NCBI RefSeq assembly: GCF_027409185.1 | Contig: NC_084469.1 | Span: forward strand, 36,893,293-36,957,292 | Length of the DNA stretch: 64,000 nucleotides | Source: Cynocephalus volans | Lineage: Eukaryota > Chordata > Mammalia > Dermoptera > Cynocephalidae | Direction: 5' to 3' | Shown here: one piece after another, positions 25,501 through 32,372 of the stretch | How the letters are laid out: each line of letters starts with the position of its first letter | Numbering within the stretch: the stretch's first letter is position 1 | Position numbers and translations under genes: made by a program | Notes under the pieces: model-generated | Database searches by the model: none | What the model was told of the DNA's origin: nothing | The model's input: only the letters and a program-made list of their open reading frames with translations

Positions 25501-28500
25501 GCTAAGAGTATAGATGATGGAGCCTCAGTTCTCCATGTGGCCTCTCCATGTATCTCAGGTATCTCATAATGTGGCAGCTGGACTCTTGAAGCATCCCAAG
25601 AGCAAATGTTCTAAGAGGAAGGAACAGAAACCTCCATCTCACTTAAGGCATAGACTCAAAAGCCCCAGAATGTCACTTCTACCACATTGTACTGGTAAAA
25701 GGAGTCACAAGGTCATCCCAGGTTCAAGAGGAGGGAAAATAAGGTCCACTTTTTGGTGTGAGCCTACAGAGAGGGGAGGGAGCACCAGGGCTGTCTCTGG
25801 AGACTGGCACCTCTGTGGATCACTTGGCCCTGCCTGCAGCTGAACTGCTCACCACCTTGCACCACTGGGGAATGTGAGCAGTCAGAGCGATTCTGCAGGG
25901 TATTTTGTACCAGGATGGAGCCAGAAGACAGATTTAGAGGGCCTGTATGTGGGCAAAGGCCTTCCACCTTCTAAACAGCCCTTCTCCGTTCTCCTCCCTT
26001 CCACCAGGCAGAGGTGAGAGCACGGTGGACAGATGTGTGGGGACACATTTGGTGGATCCTTTCTTAGTGACTCCACTTGGGAATCAGCAAGAATAGGCGT
26101 TAGCCCTAACAGTCCTTTCCCTGCTGCTTTGAAGGGTCCTTTACTCTTCCAAGGGCTTCCTGCTTAGAGAGTTTCACCAGCTTCCTGCTGTCAGCAGACC
26201 TTTGGAGACACTGCCAAGCGATGGTGACACATGGGGCGAGAGCCGTGTGTTCTGTGAGATCCTCTCCTCACCCTCATTTTATCTAGAATGAGAAACAGAA
26301 GACTTCAGGATGTTCCCACAACAGTGAAGCAAGAGTCTGAGGAAGTGAGAAGACACAGTTGTCATGTGGAATCCTATTTTAGCCAACGTGTTCGTGGGAA
26401 TTCTGGCATGCTGAAAGTCAGGTCTTCTGATTTCATGCACCCATAGGCAAATATTACCTGTCCTACAAAACACACAGGCAGCTGTGAACCTCTGACATTG
26501 CACGTGTGAAAGTAATTAACTGGTACCATCATGCCCCTGTTTACAAGCTGTAGCCATGGAATTTCTAGGTTCTTAAGAGAAGGGAGATTCCACACTTGTG
26601 GGCAGAACTTAAGCATTTGTTTGATGTTGTAATAGCCAACATGAAGGTCCCTGGCCTGGTTCCAGAAGGGACATGCTGACAAAGACTTACATAAGGAGGA
26701 GCAGAAAAACCTTCCCAAGACCACATTTTATTATTGTCATGAGCTATAGAAGCAGTCGGCCTGCCATTGGGACCTTTACCCTTTAGTTGGAAATGTGTCC
26801 TATCCTTGTGAGTTCTGGCATCTTACGAGATTCTTCCCACACACACTCAAGCACTTGGGTTCCACATACATATCCAACTCTGATAGACATACAGACCAAA
26901 TTCCACAGACCTCATGTCAATTAGGGAAAGCCGGGGTATTAGGTTATCTGGGGTCTGACAAATCTGGGTAAAAAACAAGCATTAACTAAAGCATCTTTCA
27001 TTCCAGATCTCAGGCAGTTAAGCAGCAAATCCAGAACACTTGGTTAGGAGAGTTCCTTTTATTCTAATGTTATGGGAAACCACTGGCAAGAAACGATCTC
27101 TCTTTTCAAAAGAAATAGTACAAGAGAAAAGGCTATTTATTATCTTACATAAATGGAAATTTCAGGACCAGGCATAGCTGGATCTACGTACTCAGACAAT
27201 ATCATCAGAAATCTTCTCTCACCGTCTCCAGCCTCTGCTTTCTCTGTGCTGGCTTTGTCCTCAGATGGGCTCTGTCCATGTGGCTGGGAAGATAGGCTTA
27301 CGTCACCTACAGAGCTGGCAAATGCAGGGCAGAGAGTGCAGCCCTCTCTTCTTTCCCAGTGACAAGAACTCTGATTGCCCTGCTTGGGTCACCGACCCAT
27401 TCCGGCAGATTATTGTGGTGCTGGCCATCCTAGAACATGGGAACCACATGATTGACAGCCATGCCAGAAGCCCAGGGAGTAGGGGAGGGTCAGTTTCCTA
27501 AAGAAAAGGATGCAAGTCAGCAAAAAAATCATCCAGTGCTCACTATGGACAAGTAGAAATGGGACCATATTGTGGCCCATTTTTTGTAAAACTGAATGAG
27601 TGACATAGGGTATTTGGGGCTTAATCACCATTGACCCATGCACACCTATGAACGTTTAAGTAAACACCTAGGCTGACATGGGTGGTGGGTGTCAAAGTAA
27701 GAAGAGTTGCCATGGAAATCCAAATTAACCTAACTCATATGACTAATTCTAGTTAGTAGAAGCAGTGGAGATACACACTGCTCTGGGAGCTCCTCAGACA
27801 ATGGCAGGCTTTTGGTCTCTCCCAGTAACTCTCAGACACATCTACCGAGTCAAATTTCACGCCACGTTCTCCTTTCGTTCCAGGGATTCCTCGTGGCCTT
27901 GCAGTATGGCTTTGCCAATGGAGAGGTATGTTTTCCATGCTGCTGCTCTAGATTCACAGGAGGCTGGGGCTGGAATCCTACTGCCCCTGGAGGTTTCTGT
28001 TGATGTGACGTTGCTCTAGGAGAATGTGCCATCACCAGCACATATTGGGACAAATGTGTATTGAGAGCATCCAGTAGAGAGGGCAGGAGGCAGCACAGAC
28101 AAATGGGAGAAGGTGTCACATGGGTGTGAAGAAACTCAGAACACAGCCCTGGTCCTACTGGAGACATGCCAGGGGTAGTAAAGTGTGATGGAGGAAACAA
28201 GCTTGAACTATGGAATCCAAAAATCTGGATTCAAGCCTTGGCTCACCCACTTAATTAAGAGCTCTGAGAGTTAGGTCACTGTGCCTAGAAGAGCCTTAGT
28301 TTCCTCATCTGTAAAATGGGAACAACAACTCTCCCTACCTTATAGTGTTGGCCCAGGCATGTTAGCACACCAGAAAGGGTTAACACCTGGAGCTAGGATT
28401 ATTTTTATTTTTAATATTATTGCATACCTGCATATCCAGCAACCTGCTCCCCCTGGGAAAGGCTAAAAGAGGGAGGGGCATAGGCCGGAACAGGTGCTTT

Positions 28501-29286
28501 TTCCTGTCTTTAGCAGCTGGTAAGTTTCCAGCCTCCTTTCATCTTCCCCTCCCCCGACTCCAGGTTTAAATATTTGTCGCCTCCCACCAGCATGTACACT
28601 TGTTGACAGCAAAACCCCCTTCTTCTCGGCTCACTGCTGCTGCTGTTTCTGAATCTTCACATGGGGGCTCCTTATCCATCAGGCAGGTTTCAGCTGCAAT
28701 GCCACCTCGCAGACTCCTTTCCTGAGCACTGTGTCTCAGGTGTCTGCCTCCTTACCACACTGTCCCGCTTAATGGCCTCACAGTATCGTTACTGTCTGAT
28801 AGGTTCATGCATCTTTGCCTCTCTTTGGTCATCTCCTCCAATGAGAAGGTAAATTCCCCAAGGGTAGCCACAGAGTAGCTCCTCGATAAATGTTTGCTGA
28901 GTGGACACATGACGAAATGACTCCAAGACAGTAACCTCTGCCCACGTCTCACCTGGCAGGTGAAGGCCGAGCTGCGGAAGCACTGGGTCCGCTTCTTGCT
29001 AGCCCGCCACTCAGGCTGCAGAGCCTGTGCCCTGGGGAAGAACTGCTGGTTCCAGGGGAGATGTCCCAGGAAGCTGTCGGAGGGAGACAGCGCTGCGAAA
29101 CTCCGCAAGCTGCAGCCCTCACTCGACAGGGGGCAGCTCCTGCACCTGGCCATGCGGGGTCTGGGTGCCCGGCCCCGCCAGGGCCACACAGCCTGGCCCC
29201 GGGGCAGCAGCCTGTCCGAGTGCAGCGAGGGGGACTTCACCCAGGCCAACACCATGGAAGAGATTCTGGAAGAGAGCGTGATCTAG
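1351..29286 (+). CDS. GLP2R: Glucagon-like peptide 2 receptor, C-terminal part (last seven coding exons)
   Basis: Class B1 (secretin-family) G-protein-coupled receptor for GLP-2. It couples to Gs in the plasma membrane and drives intestinal growth. The coding join is 1351-1510, 2733-2793, 3606-3675, 12945-13033, 20359-20497, 27884-27925 and 28960-29286. The reading frame runs through all six junctions, every intron is GT-AG, and 295 residues precede the TAG. Visible parts are TM3 with LLVEGLYLH, the ECL2 Cys-Trp, TM5 with VNFF, TM6, TM7 and a Ser-rich tail ending EEILEESVI. The extracellular domain, TM1 and TM2 lie upstream of the window (the human protein has about 553 residues). It differs from other receptor paralogues (GLP1R, GCGR) in SSFHGFLVALQYGFANGEV and in the tail, both as in human GLP2R. 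Oddities: Ser replaces the conserved TM6 Pro (codon 20387-20389), and the tail is about four residues shorter than I recall for human. The gene is convergent with RCVRN. Confidence 0.97.
1782..2148 (-). mobile_element. MLT1-type MaLR LTR, antisense
   Basis: Reads as the reverse complement of an MLT1-like LTR: it opens near tgttagtctg, passes a tcatgaggatctcaccctcatgacc-like block and closes with tcagtccatgaca. These match the ERVL-MaLR LTR consensus I remember. It appears to be a solo LTR with no internal retroviral region. The adjacent t-SINE landed right beside its end. Confidence 0.7.
2163..2348 (-). mobile_element. Dimeric tRNA-Ile-like SINE (t-SINE/CYN type), copy 1
   Basis: Read on the minus strand there are two tRNA-like monomers in tandem. 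Each has an A-box-like CTCACTTGGGAGAG and a GATAACACCAAGG- or GACAACACCAAG-like anticodon-stem region. A B-box-like GGTTTGGATT or GGGTTAAGATCCCC follows, and the element ends in an A-rich tail (the T-run at 2168-2192). Target duplication: tcaaaaggaagt (2151-2162) and tcaaaatgaagt (2349-2360), differing by one base. There is no tRNA-unrelated body, which is the dermopteran t-SINE design. Confidence 0.85.
2436..2622 (-). mobile_element. MIR-like fragment
   Basis: Contains the reverse-MIR pattern: 'caagtggcaaatcccttctcctctctgg' followed by 'aatttctctgatggtaaaac' resembles the tRNA-derived MIR core (cctcagtttcctcatctgtaaaatg). It is strongly diverged and the borders are approximate. Confidence 0.5.
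2733..2793 (+). CDS. GLP2R: GLP2R exon B (TM4, ECL2)
   Basis: 61 bp after the polypyrimidine tract ttttcccccc-ag, with donor gtaggt. With the carried-over G it encodes AFPVLFVAPWGIARAHLENTG, matching the human GLP2R TM4/ECL2 segment nearly residue for residue (human has VVPWGF where this has VAPWGI). Confidence 0.96.
2794..3605 (+). other. GLP2R: GLP2R intron B-C
   Basis: 0.8 kb intron. Its middle (about 3040-3430) is an old L1 3' fragment listed separately. The remainder is non-repetitive to my eye, with no gene seen. Confidence 0.85.
3040..3430 (+). mobile_element. L1M 3'-end fragment
   Basis: Sense-strand remnants of the L1M ORF2 terminus and 3' region. The cues are 'atgcccatcaatatgggaatc', then 'atatcttatggaatattatg' and 'gaacagtgtatacgatccca', in the order found in old L1M elements. 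It is heavily decayed. Confidence 0.6.
3606..3675 (+). CDS. GLP2R: GLP2R exon C (ECL2 Cys-Trp, start of TM5)
   Basis: 70 bp between tgcccttag and gtaagg. It completes the split Gly and encodes CWATNGNKSIWWIIRGPI then LLCVT. The Cys-Trp pair is the class-wide ECL2 disulfide and aromatic motif. The frame is phase 0 at its end, so exon D begins with a whole Val codon. Confidence 0.96.
4780..5165 (+). mobile_element. L2 3'-end fragment
   Basis: Diverged L2 3' region in sense. It has the 'cagctgtgcgcctggggcac' segment (compare 'ctgttccctctgcctggaa'), 'ctctgtaagccccatgttct' (compare 'gactgtaagctccttgagg') and the terminal 'agcatagggtaggctctcga' (compare 'cacatagtaggtgctcaata'). Confidence 0.55.
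5308..5815 (+). mobile_element. Cluster of three MER5-type (hAT-Charlie) fragments
   Basis: Three successive segments (about 5315-5460, 5505-5640 and 5655-5815) each carry the MER5A signatures. These are 'ggttctcaaac', 'gattcacctggg', 'ctaatgaatcagaatctgca' and 'gggcccaggcagttgtag'. They may be separate insertions or one rearranged element. All are non-autonomous and coding-free. Confidence 0.65.
5985..6655 (+). mobile_element. L2 fragment
   Basis: Long sense L2 3' segment. It contains 'cagccagagtgatctttttg', then 'gattatgtctctctcctact', 'ccaaactccttagtgtgg' and 'ccctctgcctggaatgccca', in the same order as the L2 3' region. It lacks the distal (TGAA)n end. Confidence 0.7.
7055..7166 (-). mobile_element. 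MIR/tRNA-SINE-like fragment
   Basis: Pattern 'agtgagttgacttctctggg' followed by 'tttcttcatctataaaatca' is the reverse MIR core. It directly abuts the hAT element at 7168. Confidence 0.5.
7168..7405 (+). mobile_element. MER20-like hAT-Charlie MITE
   Basis: About 238 bp starting 'ccagtggtgctcagcc' and ending 'gaggttgagagccc', with internal 'acatttggtcatgtctggag' and 'ctagtgggtgcaggccaggg'. This matches the non-autonomous hAT element I remember as MER20. The ends form imperfect terminal inverted repeats. Confidence 0.7.
7551..7672 (-). mobile_element. L2 fragment, antisense
   Basis: Begins 'cattcattgaacacctt' and runs through 'ggtgccaggttttt', the reverse of the L2 3' end. It is short and diverged. 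Confidence 0.5.
8900..9195. repeat. Paralogous block 1 (partner at 13455-13770)
   Basis: Shares ordered similarity with block 2. Common pieces are 'cctttgctgc', 'aggtatttatt', 'atgtg(t/c)g(c/t)(a/g)tttcag', 'gggc(t/c)cttggggagg' and 'agtccacacagcaggcc'. The two blocks are in the same orientation about 4.6 kb apart, on either side of GLP2R exon D. Block 1 also has a (TGAA)n-like stretch at 9005-9030. It could be a local duplication or two copies of an interspersed repeat I do not recognise. Confidence 0.7.
10270..11345 (+). mobile_element. L2 fragment
   Basis: About 1 kb of diverged L2 3' sequence in sense. It includes 'ctaactggtctcccctcttc', 'aaatctgatcaggtcactct' and 'aaccccttagcacaacca' in canonical order. 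Open frames on both strands here are incidental. Confidence 0.65.
11676..12133. mobile_element. Tigger/MER2-type (pogo) DNA transposon relic
   Basis: The left end 'cagatgctcctcaactta' and the right end, the complement of 'ggactgtctg', match Tigger-type termini as I remember them. The interior has the typical 'cccattgtaagttgaaaa' and 'aagtcaaaaatgcatttaat' motifs. It is an internally deleted, non-coding copy of about 458 bp next to a TA. Confidence 0.7.
12440..12640 (-). mobile_element. MIR, antisense
   Basis: Nearly full-length reverse MIR: 'tacctctgtttcctcattgt', then 'gtaaggattaaataaaataa' and 'agcctggcatagtaagtact', ending 'caataaatgctagttagtaa'. A (TAA)n microsatellite follows immediately. 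Confidence 0.85.
12640..12666. repeat. (TAA)n microsatellite
   Basis: About eight TAA/ATA units at the end of the preceding MIR; probably expanded from its 3' tail. Confidence 0.9.
12945..13033 (+). CDS. GLP2R: GLP2R exon D (TM5, ICL3)
   Basis: 89 bp after a tttttttcaag acceptor, with donor gtgagt. It encodes VNFFIFLKILKLLISKLKAH then QTCFRDYKY and the first two bases of Arg. The Asn in TM5 is the class B anchor, and the basic ICL3 (KLLISKLKAH) is the Gs-facing loop. It agrees with human GLP2R apart from one substitution (QMCF versus QTCF). Confidence 0.96.
13455..13770. repeat. Paralogous block 2 (partner at 8900-9195)
   Basis: See block 1 for the shared pieces. Here the shared order is 'gcctttgctgcgtct', 'cacaggtatttatt', 'gcatgtgcgtttcagcaggg' and 'agtccacacagcaggccg'. 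The copies are well diverged, with indels, so the event is old. Confidence 0.7.
13848..13965 (-). mobile_element. L2 fragment, antisense
   Basis: 'acaaacatttaatgattgcc', 'ctggcactgtgcttggaa' and 'ggagcatgtgttcta' follow the reverse L2 3' end pattern. Confidence 0.5.
14735..15215. mobile_element. Two hAT-Charlie-like fragments
   Basis: 14735-14890 has MER5-like 'gagattctgattcacagtca'-type sequence. 14965-15215 opens with 'agtggtttccaaactttt', typical of a hAT terminal repeat, followed by AT-rich interior. Both are weakly assigned. Confidence 0.4.
16964..17035 (+). pseudogene. Truncated 5S rRNA retropseudogene without A-tail
   Basis: 16982-17024 reproduces the first 43 nucleotides of mammalian 5S rRNA from GTCTACGGCC through GATCTCGTCTGAT, with one mismatch (A for G at nucleotide 25). 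It then stops, leaving out most of the internal promoter. The insertion is flanked by a perfect 17-bp target duplication tctgatggagataaact (16964-16980 and 17019-17035). There is no poly(A). The last six 5S bases (tctgat) coincide with the first bases of the target duplication. This fits the tailless retropseudogene class, in which a truncated Pol III RNA is primed by short complementarity at the nick. It is not a functional 5S gene. Confidence 0.9.
17432..17697 (+). mobile_element. MIR, near full length
   Basis: Ordered MIR core: 'catgcgccaggtactact', 'ctctttacagataagaaaaa', 'gtccacagtcacatcactag' and 'gggatttgaacccaggcc', ending near 'cctttaaccatgactcct'. Confidence 0.9.
17960..18298 (+). 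mobile_element. L1M 3'-end fragment
   Basis: Sense L1M/ME 3' terminus: 'tgtagtgtgggatcctggaa', 'atgggcagtaatgtaccaat' and the terminal 'aaattatttcaaaataaaaa'. An A-rich end follows at 18285-18298. Confidence 0.7.
18530..18750. mobile_element. hAT-like fragments
   Basis: The phrase 'cctgtaggtcaaatacaacc' and a later MER5-like 'ggttttaaaaagactcctgg' suggest two short non-autonomous hAT pieces. Low certainty. Confidence 0.35.
19475..19555. mobile_element. 81-bp mariner-like MITE, copy 1
   Basis: Terminal inverted repeats flank a short core with 'gataatacaaatctttcc': the left end begins tgagagtattgaaaaagttc and the right end finishes gaactttttgaagttccc. It is bounded by TA on both sides. It has the same length and core as the copy at 22641-22721, with more divergence in the terminal bases. 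Confidence 0.8.
19553..19590. repeat. (AT)n microsatellite
   Basis: Alternating TA/AT tract with one 'catat' interruption between the MITE and the SINE tail. The SINE target duplication seems to lie inside it. Confidence 0.9.
19588..19748 (-). mobile_element. Dimeric tRNA-Ile-like SINE (t-SINE/CYN type), copy 2
   Basis: On the minus strand the left monomer begins GGGCCGACCCCGTGGCTC, has B-box-like GGTTCGGACCC and passes through the linker TATATAGGGATGGCC. The right monomer has GCTCACTGGCTGAGCG, B-box-like GGTTACGATCC and a terminal CCTTACCGGTCAC before the A-tail (T-run on the plus strand). The left monomer has CTGGGAGCGCC where copy 1 has CTGATAACACC. CpG density is high, so this is a young copy. 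Confidence 0.88.
20109..20250 (-). mobile_element. L2 fragment, antisense
   Basis: 'cattcattcatttatttatt', 'tcctgagcatctcccatg' and 'ccacagtgaacaagaccac' match the reverse L2 3' end. It lies just 5' of GLP2R exon E. Confidence 0.6.
20359..20497 (+). CDS. GLP2R: GLP2R exon E (TM6, ECL3, most of TM7) with altered PxxG motif
   Basis: 139 bp from acceptor tttacag to donor gtaagt. It completes Arg and encodes RLAKSTLVLISLLGVHEILF, SFITDDQVQGFSKLIRLF and LQLTLSSFH. RLAKST and GVHE are class B TM6 signatures. Between them, human GLP2R, GLP1R and GCGR all have I-P-L-L-G. Here codon 20387-20389 is TCT, so Ser replaces the Pro that kinks TM6 during activation. A single C-to-T change explains it, and everything else in the exon is conserved. 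It could be a real substitution, a polymorphism or a sequencing error. Confidence 0.95.
20975..21535 (-). mobile_element. MLT1-type LTR-like repeat, antisense
   Basis: Carries 'ttattatttctcacaattct', 'cactcacatgtctgatgcc', 'ggcctggaactggcacagtg' and 'attctactgtttcaagcaag' in that order. The same order occurs at 25245-25800. I take it to be an antisense MaLR LTR; the subfamily is uncertain. Confidence 0.55.
22380..24085 (+). mobile_element. L1M/HAL1-type ORF1-region fragment
   Basis: Sense remnants of an L1 ORF1. Cues include 'cttagcagacaaagtcttca', 'ggaactgaaaagtacaataa', 'gaaataatggctgaaaactt' and 'aagtccttcaggctgagaga'. The A-rich inter-ORF or 3' region follows from 23770. Many stops are present. 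No ORF2 follows, so a HAL1-like (ORF1-only) origin is possible. The MITE at 22641 lies within or at the edge of it. Confidence 0.75.
22641..22721. mobile_element. 81-bp mariner-like MITE, copy 2
   Basis: The first 21 bases (TGAGGATACTTC followed by AAAAAGTTC) are perfectly repeated in inverted orientation at the end (GAACTTTTTGAAGTATCCTCA is the right end). With two mismatches the inverted repeat extends to about 28 bp. TA flanks both sides (22639-22640 and 22722-22723). It has no coding capacity. Size and design resemble MADE1, the Hsmar1-derived MITE, but the termini differ. Confidence 0.88.
24088..24262 (+). mobile_element. MIR
   Basis: 'cctcattatatcctcataat', 'cccattttaaagatgaaaga', 'taaggctcagagcacttgca' and 'atggcagagatgagattttt', the sense MIR order. 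Confidence 0.8.
24840..25223 (+). mobile_element. MST/THE1-type MaLR solo LTR
   Basis: About 384 bp, starting tgatagagtttgga and ending cagactaagaca. It contains 'gtgagttctcgctgttag', 'ccaaataaacctctgttctt' (polyadenylation signal region) and 'tacccagtgtcaggtattct'. The flanks ttctc (24835-24839) and ttctg (25224-25228) look like a 5-bp target duplication. No internal retroviral sequence. Confidence 0.85.
25245..25800 (-). mobile_element. MLT1-type LTR-like repeat, antisense (second copy)
   Basis: 'cagtcatctgttgctgagca', 'gtgattctgagagctgtgat', 'catccaagatggttcattca' and 'cacttctaccacattgtact' parallel the copy at 20975-21535. It directly follows the MST-like LTR. Confidence 0.55.
27884..27925 (+). 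CDS. GLP2R: GLP2R exon F (end of TM7, start of helix 8)
   Basis: 42-bp micro-exon between cgttccag and gtatgt. It encodes GFLVALQYGFANGE, identical to the human GLP2R TM7 end as I remember it. The small exon of 14 codons is typical of class B receptors at this point. Confidence 0.96.
28190..28350 (-). mobile_element. MIR, antisense
   Basis: 'aatctggattcaagccttgg' followed by 'agtttcctcatctgtaaaat' and 'ctaccttatagtgttggcc' is the reverse MIR order. Confidence 0.8.
28640..28915 (+). mobile_element. L2 3' end
   Basis: 'caatgccacctcgcagactc', 'ccaatgagaaggtaaattcc' and 'tcgataaatgtttgctgagt', ending just before GLP2R exon G. Confidence 0.7.
28960..29286 (+). CDS. GLP2R: GLP2R exon G (C-terminal tail and stop)
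   Basis: 327 bp including the TAG stop at 29284-29286. It encodes VKAELRKHWVRFLLARHSGC, then RACALGKN, KLRKLQPSLDRGQLLHLAMR, WPRGSSLSECSEGDF and TMEEILEESVI. The basic, Cys-rich start is helix 8. The distal Ser/Glu-rich segment is the phosphorylatable tail, and the last residues match human EEILEESEI except for V in place of E. It lacks a short ELGA-like stretch that I recall before the human AQPQQ segment. Confidence 0.96.
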   Translation: MKAELRKHWVRFLLARHSGCRACALGKNCWFQGRCPRKLSEGDSAAKLRKLQPSLDRGQLLHLAMRGLGARPRQGHTAWPRGSSLSECSEGDFTQANTMEEILEESVI

Positions 29287-30630
29287 GGCAGAGGTCTGCC
29301 AGCTGGTGCTGCTCCCAGGGGACTCCTGAGAGGGTCAAGGAAGGAGGCGGCGACGCTGGAGGGACGTTGCTGCACGTGGATCGTTCTCTTCCCGTTCGCC
29401 ATGCCCACTTTCACGTGAAGTCCGCCTCGAGGTTCTTCAAGCTCTGCGTGCAAGAGGCTGTGCAAGCTCATGCTTCTGGCTTGTCATCCTAGTGATGCCC
29501 GCCGGTGTGTTTTCCAGAATGAACACCAGCCCCTGGCACCTGGCCCTGAATGCAAGGAAGCGGAGCCCACCGTGGAGAGATGACATCTTCTGTTAAATAG
29601 AGAGCAGCCAGTATCTCTTCCTTTACTCCTCATGGTGCAAGGTTTCCATCGGGGGTTGGGTTTAGGATGCACACGAACCCCCCAGGACGCTTTTGAAGTG
29701 CAGATCCCTGTGACCGAGCTTCTCAGAGAGAGACCCTGGGACAACCACCAGGAATTGGACCTCTTTAACAAGCATCCCAGGTAGTCCTGATGTAAACCCA
29801 TCCTCGAAATCCTGGGCAGGGTGTGGGGGAGCTAGAAGGAAGCCCCTGGTGTTCAGCACCCTCCTCCCACAGTGGAAACCCGTGTCGCCCACCAGAACGC
29901 CCTCCTTTCCTGCTTCTCTGCTCTTCCTCTCCTGTCGAGTCTTGCCTCCCTTTCTCTGTCTCAACTCTCCATTCGTGGCCAGCAGTTTTTCTGTATGATA
30001 CACAATAGCCCCAACCTTCATCTGAGGGTTGGCCTCAGCTCCTGGGGACCCTCTGAATGTTGTCATGAGTCCTTTCCTCTCCTGTCTGGTGCCACCTGCT
30101 TTCTGAGTGTGGCTTCTCCAGGCCTGACCTGCTGTCCATCCCCTGGGCATGAGGGACGCCCCTGCCATTTTCAGTTTACATCGATGGCCACACCTCCCAC
30201 TCTGGGAGGTTGCCCACTGCTCTCTGAGGTGGGAACGGCTGCTGAAAGCAGGAGGGAGCCCGGGCAAAGCAGTAGGACCCTGGCTGAATCTGGACATGCC
30301 AAGAGAGGCCCAGGGCTCTGCCTCACCTGCTTGTGGGGCCCATCCTGCCACTGGGGAATCAGAGTCGTGCTCCAGCCCTGACATATGCAGGCTGAGAAGG
30401 CAATTGGGGCCAGGCTTGGTGACTGAAACTATCAAGCAAGAGGCTGAAGGAAGATCAAGAGAGGAATGTCCTCTGGAAATTGCGTGTTAATGCCCAGGAG
30501 TGTCACTTTCAGTGTGTGGAATGTATATGTATGTGGGTAGGGTGTGTGGCTGTGGGACTAAATACTGCCTTACCTTGGGTGGTGGCAATCTGATGCTTCT
30601 CAAGTAGGGCTGCCATATTTAGCAAATAAA
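29287..30630 (+). other. GLP2R: Candidate GLP2R 3' UTR with AATAAA at 30625-30630
   Basis: The first AATAAA after the stop is at 30625-30630 (another follows at about 30868). The earlier one sits inside a palindromic MITE (30605-30752). 29640-29800 contains a MER5-like fragment. The actual cleavage site cannot be fixed from sequence. A long antisense open frame here (29662-30435) is judged incidental. Confidence 0.4.
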
Positions 30631-30752
30631 AATATATGATACTCGATTAAATTTGTATTTCAGACTATCTCATACAAGTATATCCCATGTGACATATTTT
30701 ATCTAAAACTCAAATTTAATCATGCATCTTGTTTTTTCCTGGCAGCTCTATT
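30605..30752. mobile_element. Palindromic MITE (TIR hairpin)
   Basis: The left arm 'agggctgccatatttagcaa' is mirrored by the complement of the right end ('cttgttttttcctggcagct'). 'gattaaatttg' on the left pairs with 'caaatttaatc' on the right. The whole element is a near-complete inverted repeat of about 148 bp, as in old non-autonomous DNA transposons. Confidence 0.75.
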
Positions 30753-31423
30753 TTCAAGGATGTTCTAAAAGTGATCAGGATAAATCATATTTTAATGCAA
30801 GATTAAAAAATCCACAAACTGCTATTTTAATGCAATATTAAAAATTCACAAATGGGCCATTTATAAAAATAAAGTTTTATTGGAACCAGGGCCTGGATGA
30901 AGGTCGGGCAAGTGAGGCCAGCTCGTGCAAGTGCAGGCTTGGATCCTGCCTTGATCTAAAATGCTGATAGTGTGTTCGTCAGGGACTTACTAACATTAAT
31001 TCTGATTTTTAAATGACTGCATTAAACTATTATTTATCTTGACTTTGGAGTCTTTTGGCACTGTTTTGTGCCTGTGGTGAGTGTGTTACTTATGTCACCT
31101 GTTGTACCAGCCCTGGTTTGCAGGATGAGAATGGAAGCAAAGGTGTTAGGCAAGAGGGTGATGAAGCAAAGGTTTACTTTTTGGTGTCAGGTTATCCATA
31201 GTTCAATCATTAAAATGCACATCCTTCTTAACAATCTCACAGTCATATTGGTTCATGAAATAATAAATACAAAAGCGTCTAGCAATGTGCTCAATAGATG
31301 TGTATATTTTCAGTTATTTATCTTTGTATTATGGTTATTTTTGCCAGTCTTATGTAGACTGTAAATTCATTGACAGCGATAACCCGTTTTTATTTATCTT
31401 TGTATCCAAATTAGGTGTTTATT

Positions 31424-31782
31424 TGTTATGGGTTGGATTTTTGCCCCCCACCAAATTCATATGTTGTAGTCCTGACCCCCAGTACCTCAGAATGTACTGT
31501 TTTTGGAGATAAGGTCTTTAAAGATGTATTTAAGTTAAAATGAAGTCATTGGGGTGAATTCTAATCTAATATAACTGGTGTCCCTATAAGAAAAGGAAAT
31601 TTGGACACAGGTACAGAACGGAGACCATGTGAAGACACAGGGAAGGACAGCCACCTGCAAACCAAGGAGAAAGGTCTCTGAAGAAACCAACCCTGCAGTC
31701 AGCTGAGCTCAGACTTCTAGCCTCCAGAACTGTGAGAAAGTAAACAACAGCAAAAATAAATTTCGGTTGTCTAAACCAATAT
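31424..31782 (+). mobile_element. MLT-type MaLR LTR
   Basis: Opens 'tgttatgggttggatttttg'. It continues 'aattcatatgttgtagtcct' and 'ataactggtgtccctataag', and closes 'cagcctccagaactgtgag'-like sequence with an AATAAA near 31757. This is the expected MaLR LTR order in sense. Confidence 0.75.
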
Positions 31783-32239
31783 CTATATATGTATATGCAG
31801 ATGCTGCCAGGAGTGAGTTACCCAGGATCCTGCCACTAATAGGAGAAAGGATTTTTTTTGGTAAATATATCTTCCACCCCTCACTCTGCAAACGAGGTGG
31901 TTCACATGCACTGCTTGCTCTGGTCCTGCTAATGATTAAAACACGTCCGTTAAATTTTATTTGCATGTCGTCAGTTCTTTTACATTTGCTTCTCACTGGT
32001 GCTGAAGGTCTCTCACACGCCTGGAGAATCCAGTGCGCTGTTCCTGGCCAGAAGTGGGAAAAAGGGCTATGGCATTTAGCCGGCGACCTGGGTGGTCTAT
32101 TATCTCAGGGACCAGAGGAGAGGATGGGGGGAAGGGGCCAGAAGCAGAGGGCAAAGATCAAAAGGGTGGAAGATGAATGCCCCCCTTTTACAGACCACCC
32201 CCTTAGAACATTCAATGTGCTTGTGGCCTTGAAGGTCCA

Positions 32240-32372
32240 GGCTAGTGGTTCTCAATTCTGCATTACAATCCTCTGGGAAACTTTTAAAAAAGACCAATGG
32301 CTGGGTCTGACTCCAGAGATTCTGATTTGAATTGGTACAAATGAGCTTGGGCATTGGTATTTTTATAAATTC
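32240..32372 (+). mobile_element. MER5A-type fragment
   Basis: 'gctagtggttctcaattctg', 'acaatcctctgggaaacttt', 'ccagagattctgatttgaat' and 'gagcttgggcattggta' are MER5A signatures. It is cut on the right by the L1. Confidence 0.8.

Larger units (their letters stand above)
20498..27883 (+). other. GLP2R: GLP2R intron E-F
   Basis: 7.4 kb intron with two antisense LTR-like repeats, a MITE, a long L1 ORF1-region fragment, MIR and an MST-like LTR (listed separately). The part from 25850 to 27880 is largely without recognisable repeats, and I see no gene in it. Confidence 0.8.
27926..28959 (+). other. GLP2R: GLP2R intron F-G
   Basis: 1.0 kb intron. 28190-28350 is an antisense MIR ('agtttcctcatctgtaaaat'), and 28640-28915 is a sense L2 3' end ending 'gataaatgtttgctgagtgg'. 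No gene seen. Confidence 0.8.

Noticed and set aside
29662-30435. 257-codon open frame on the minus strand, antisense to the GLP2R 3' region
   Set aside because: No recognisable domain, low-complexity composition, overlaps a MER5-like repeat and the candidate 3' UTR, and has no splice or promoter support. GC-rich sequence gives such frames by chance.
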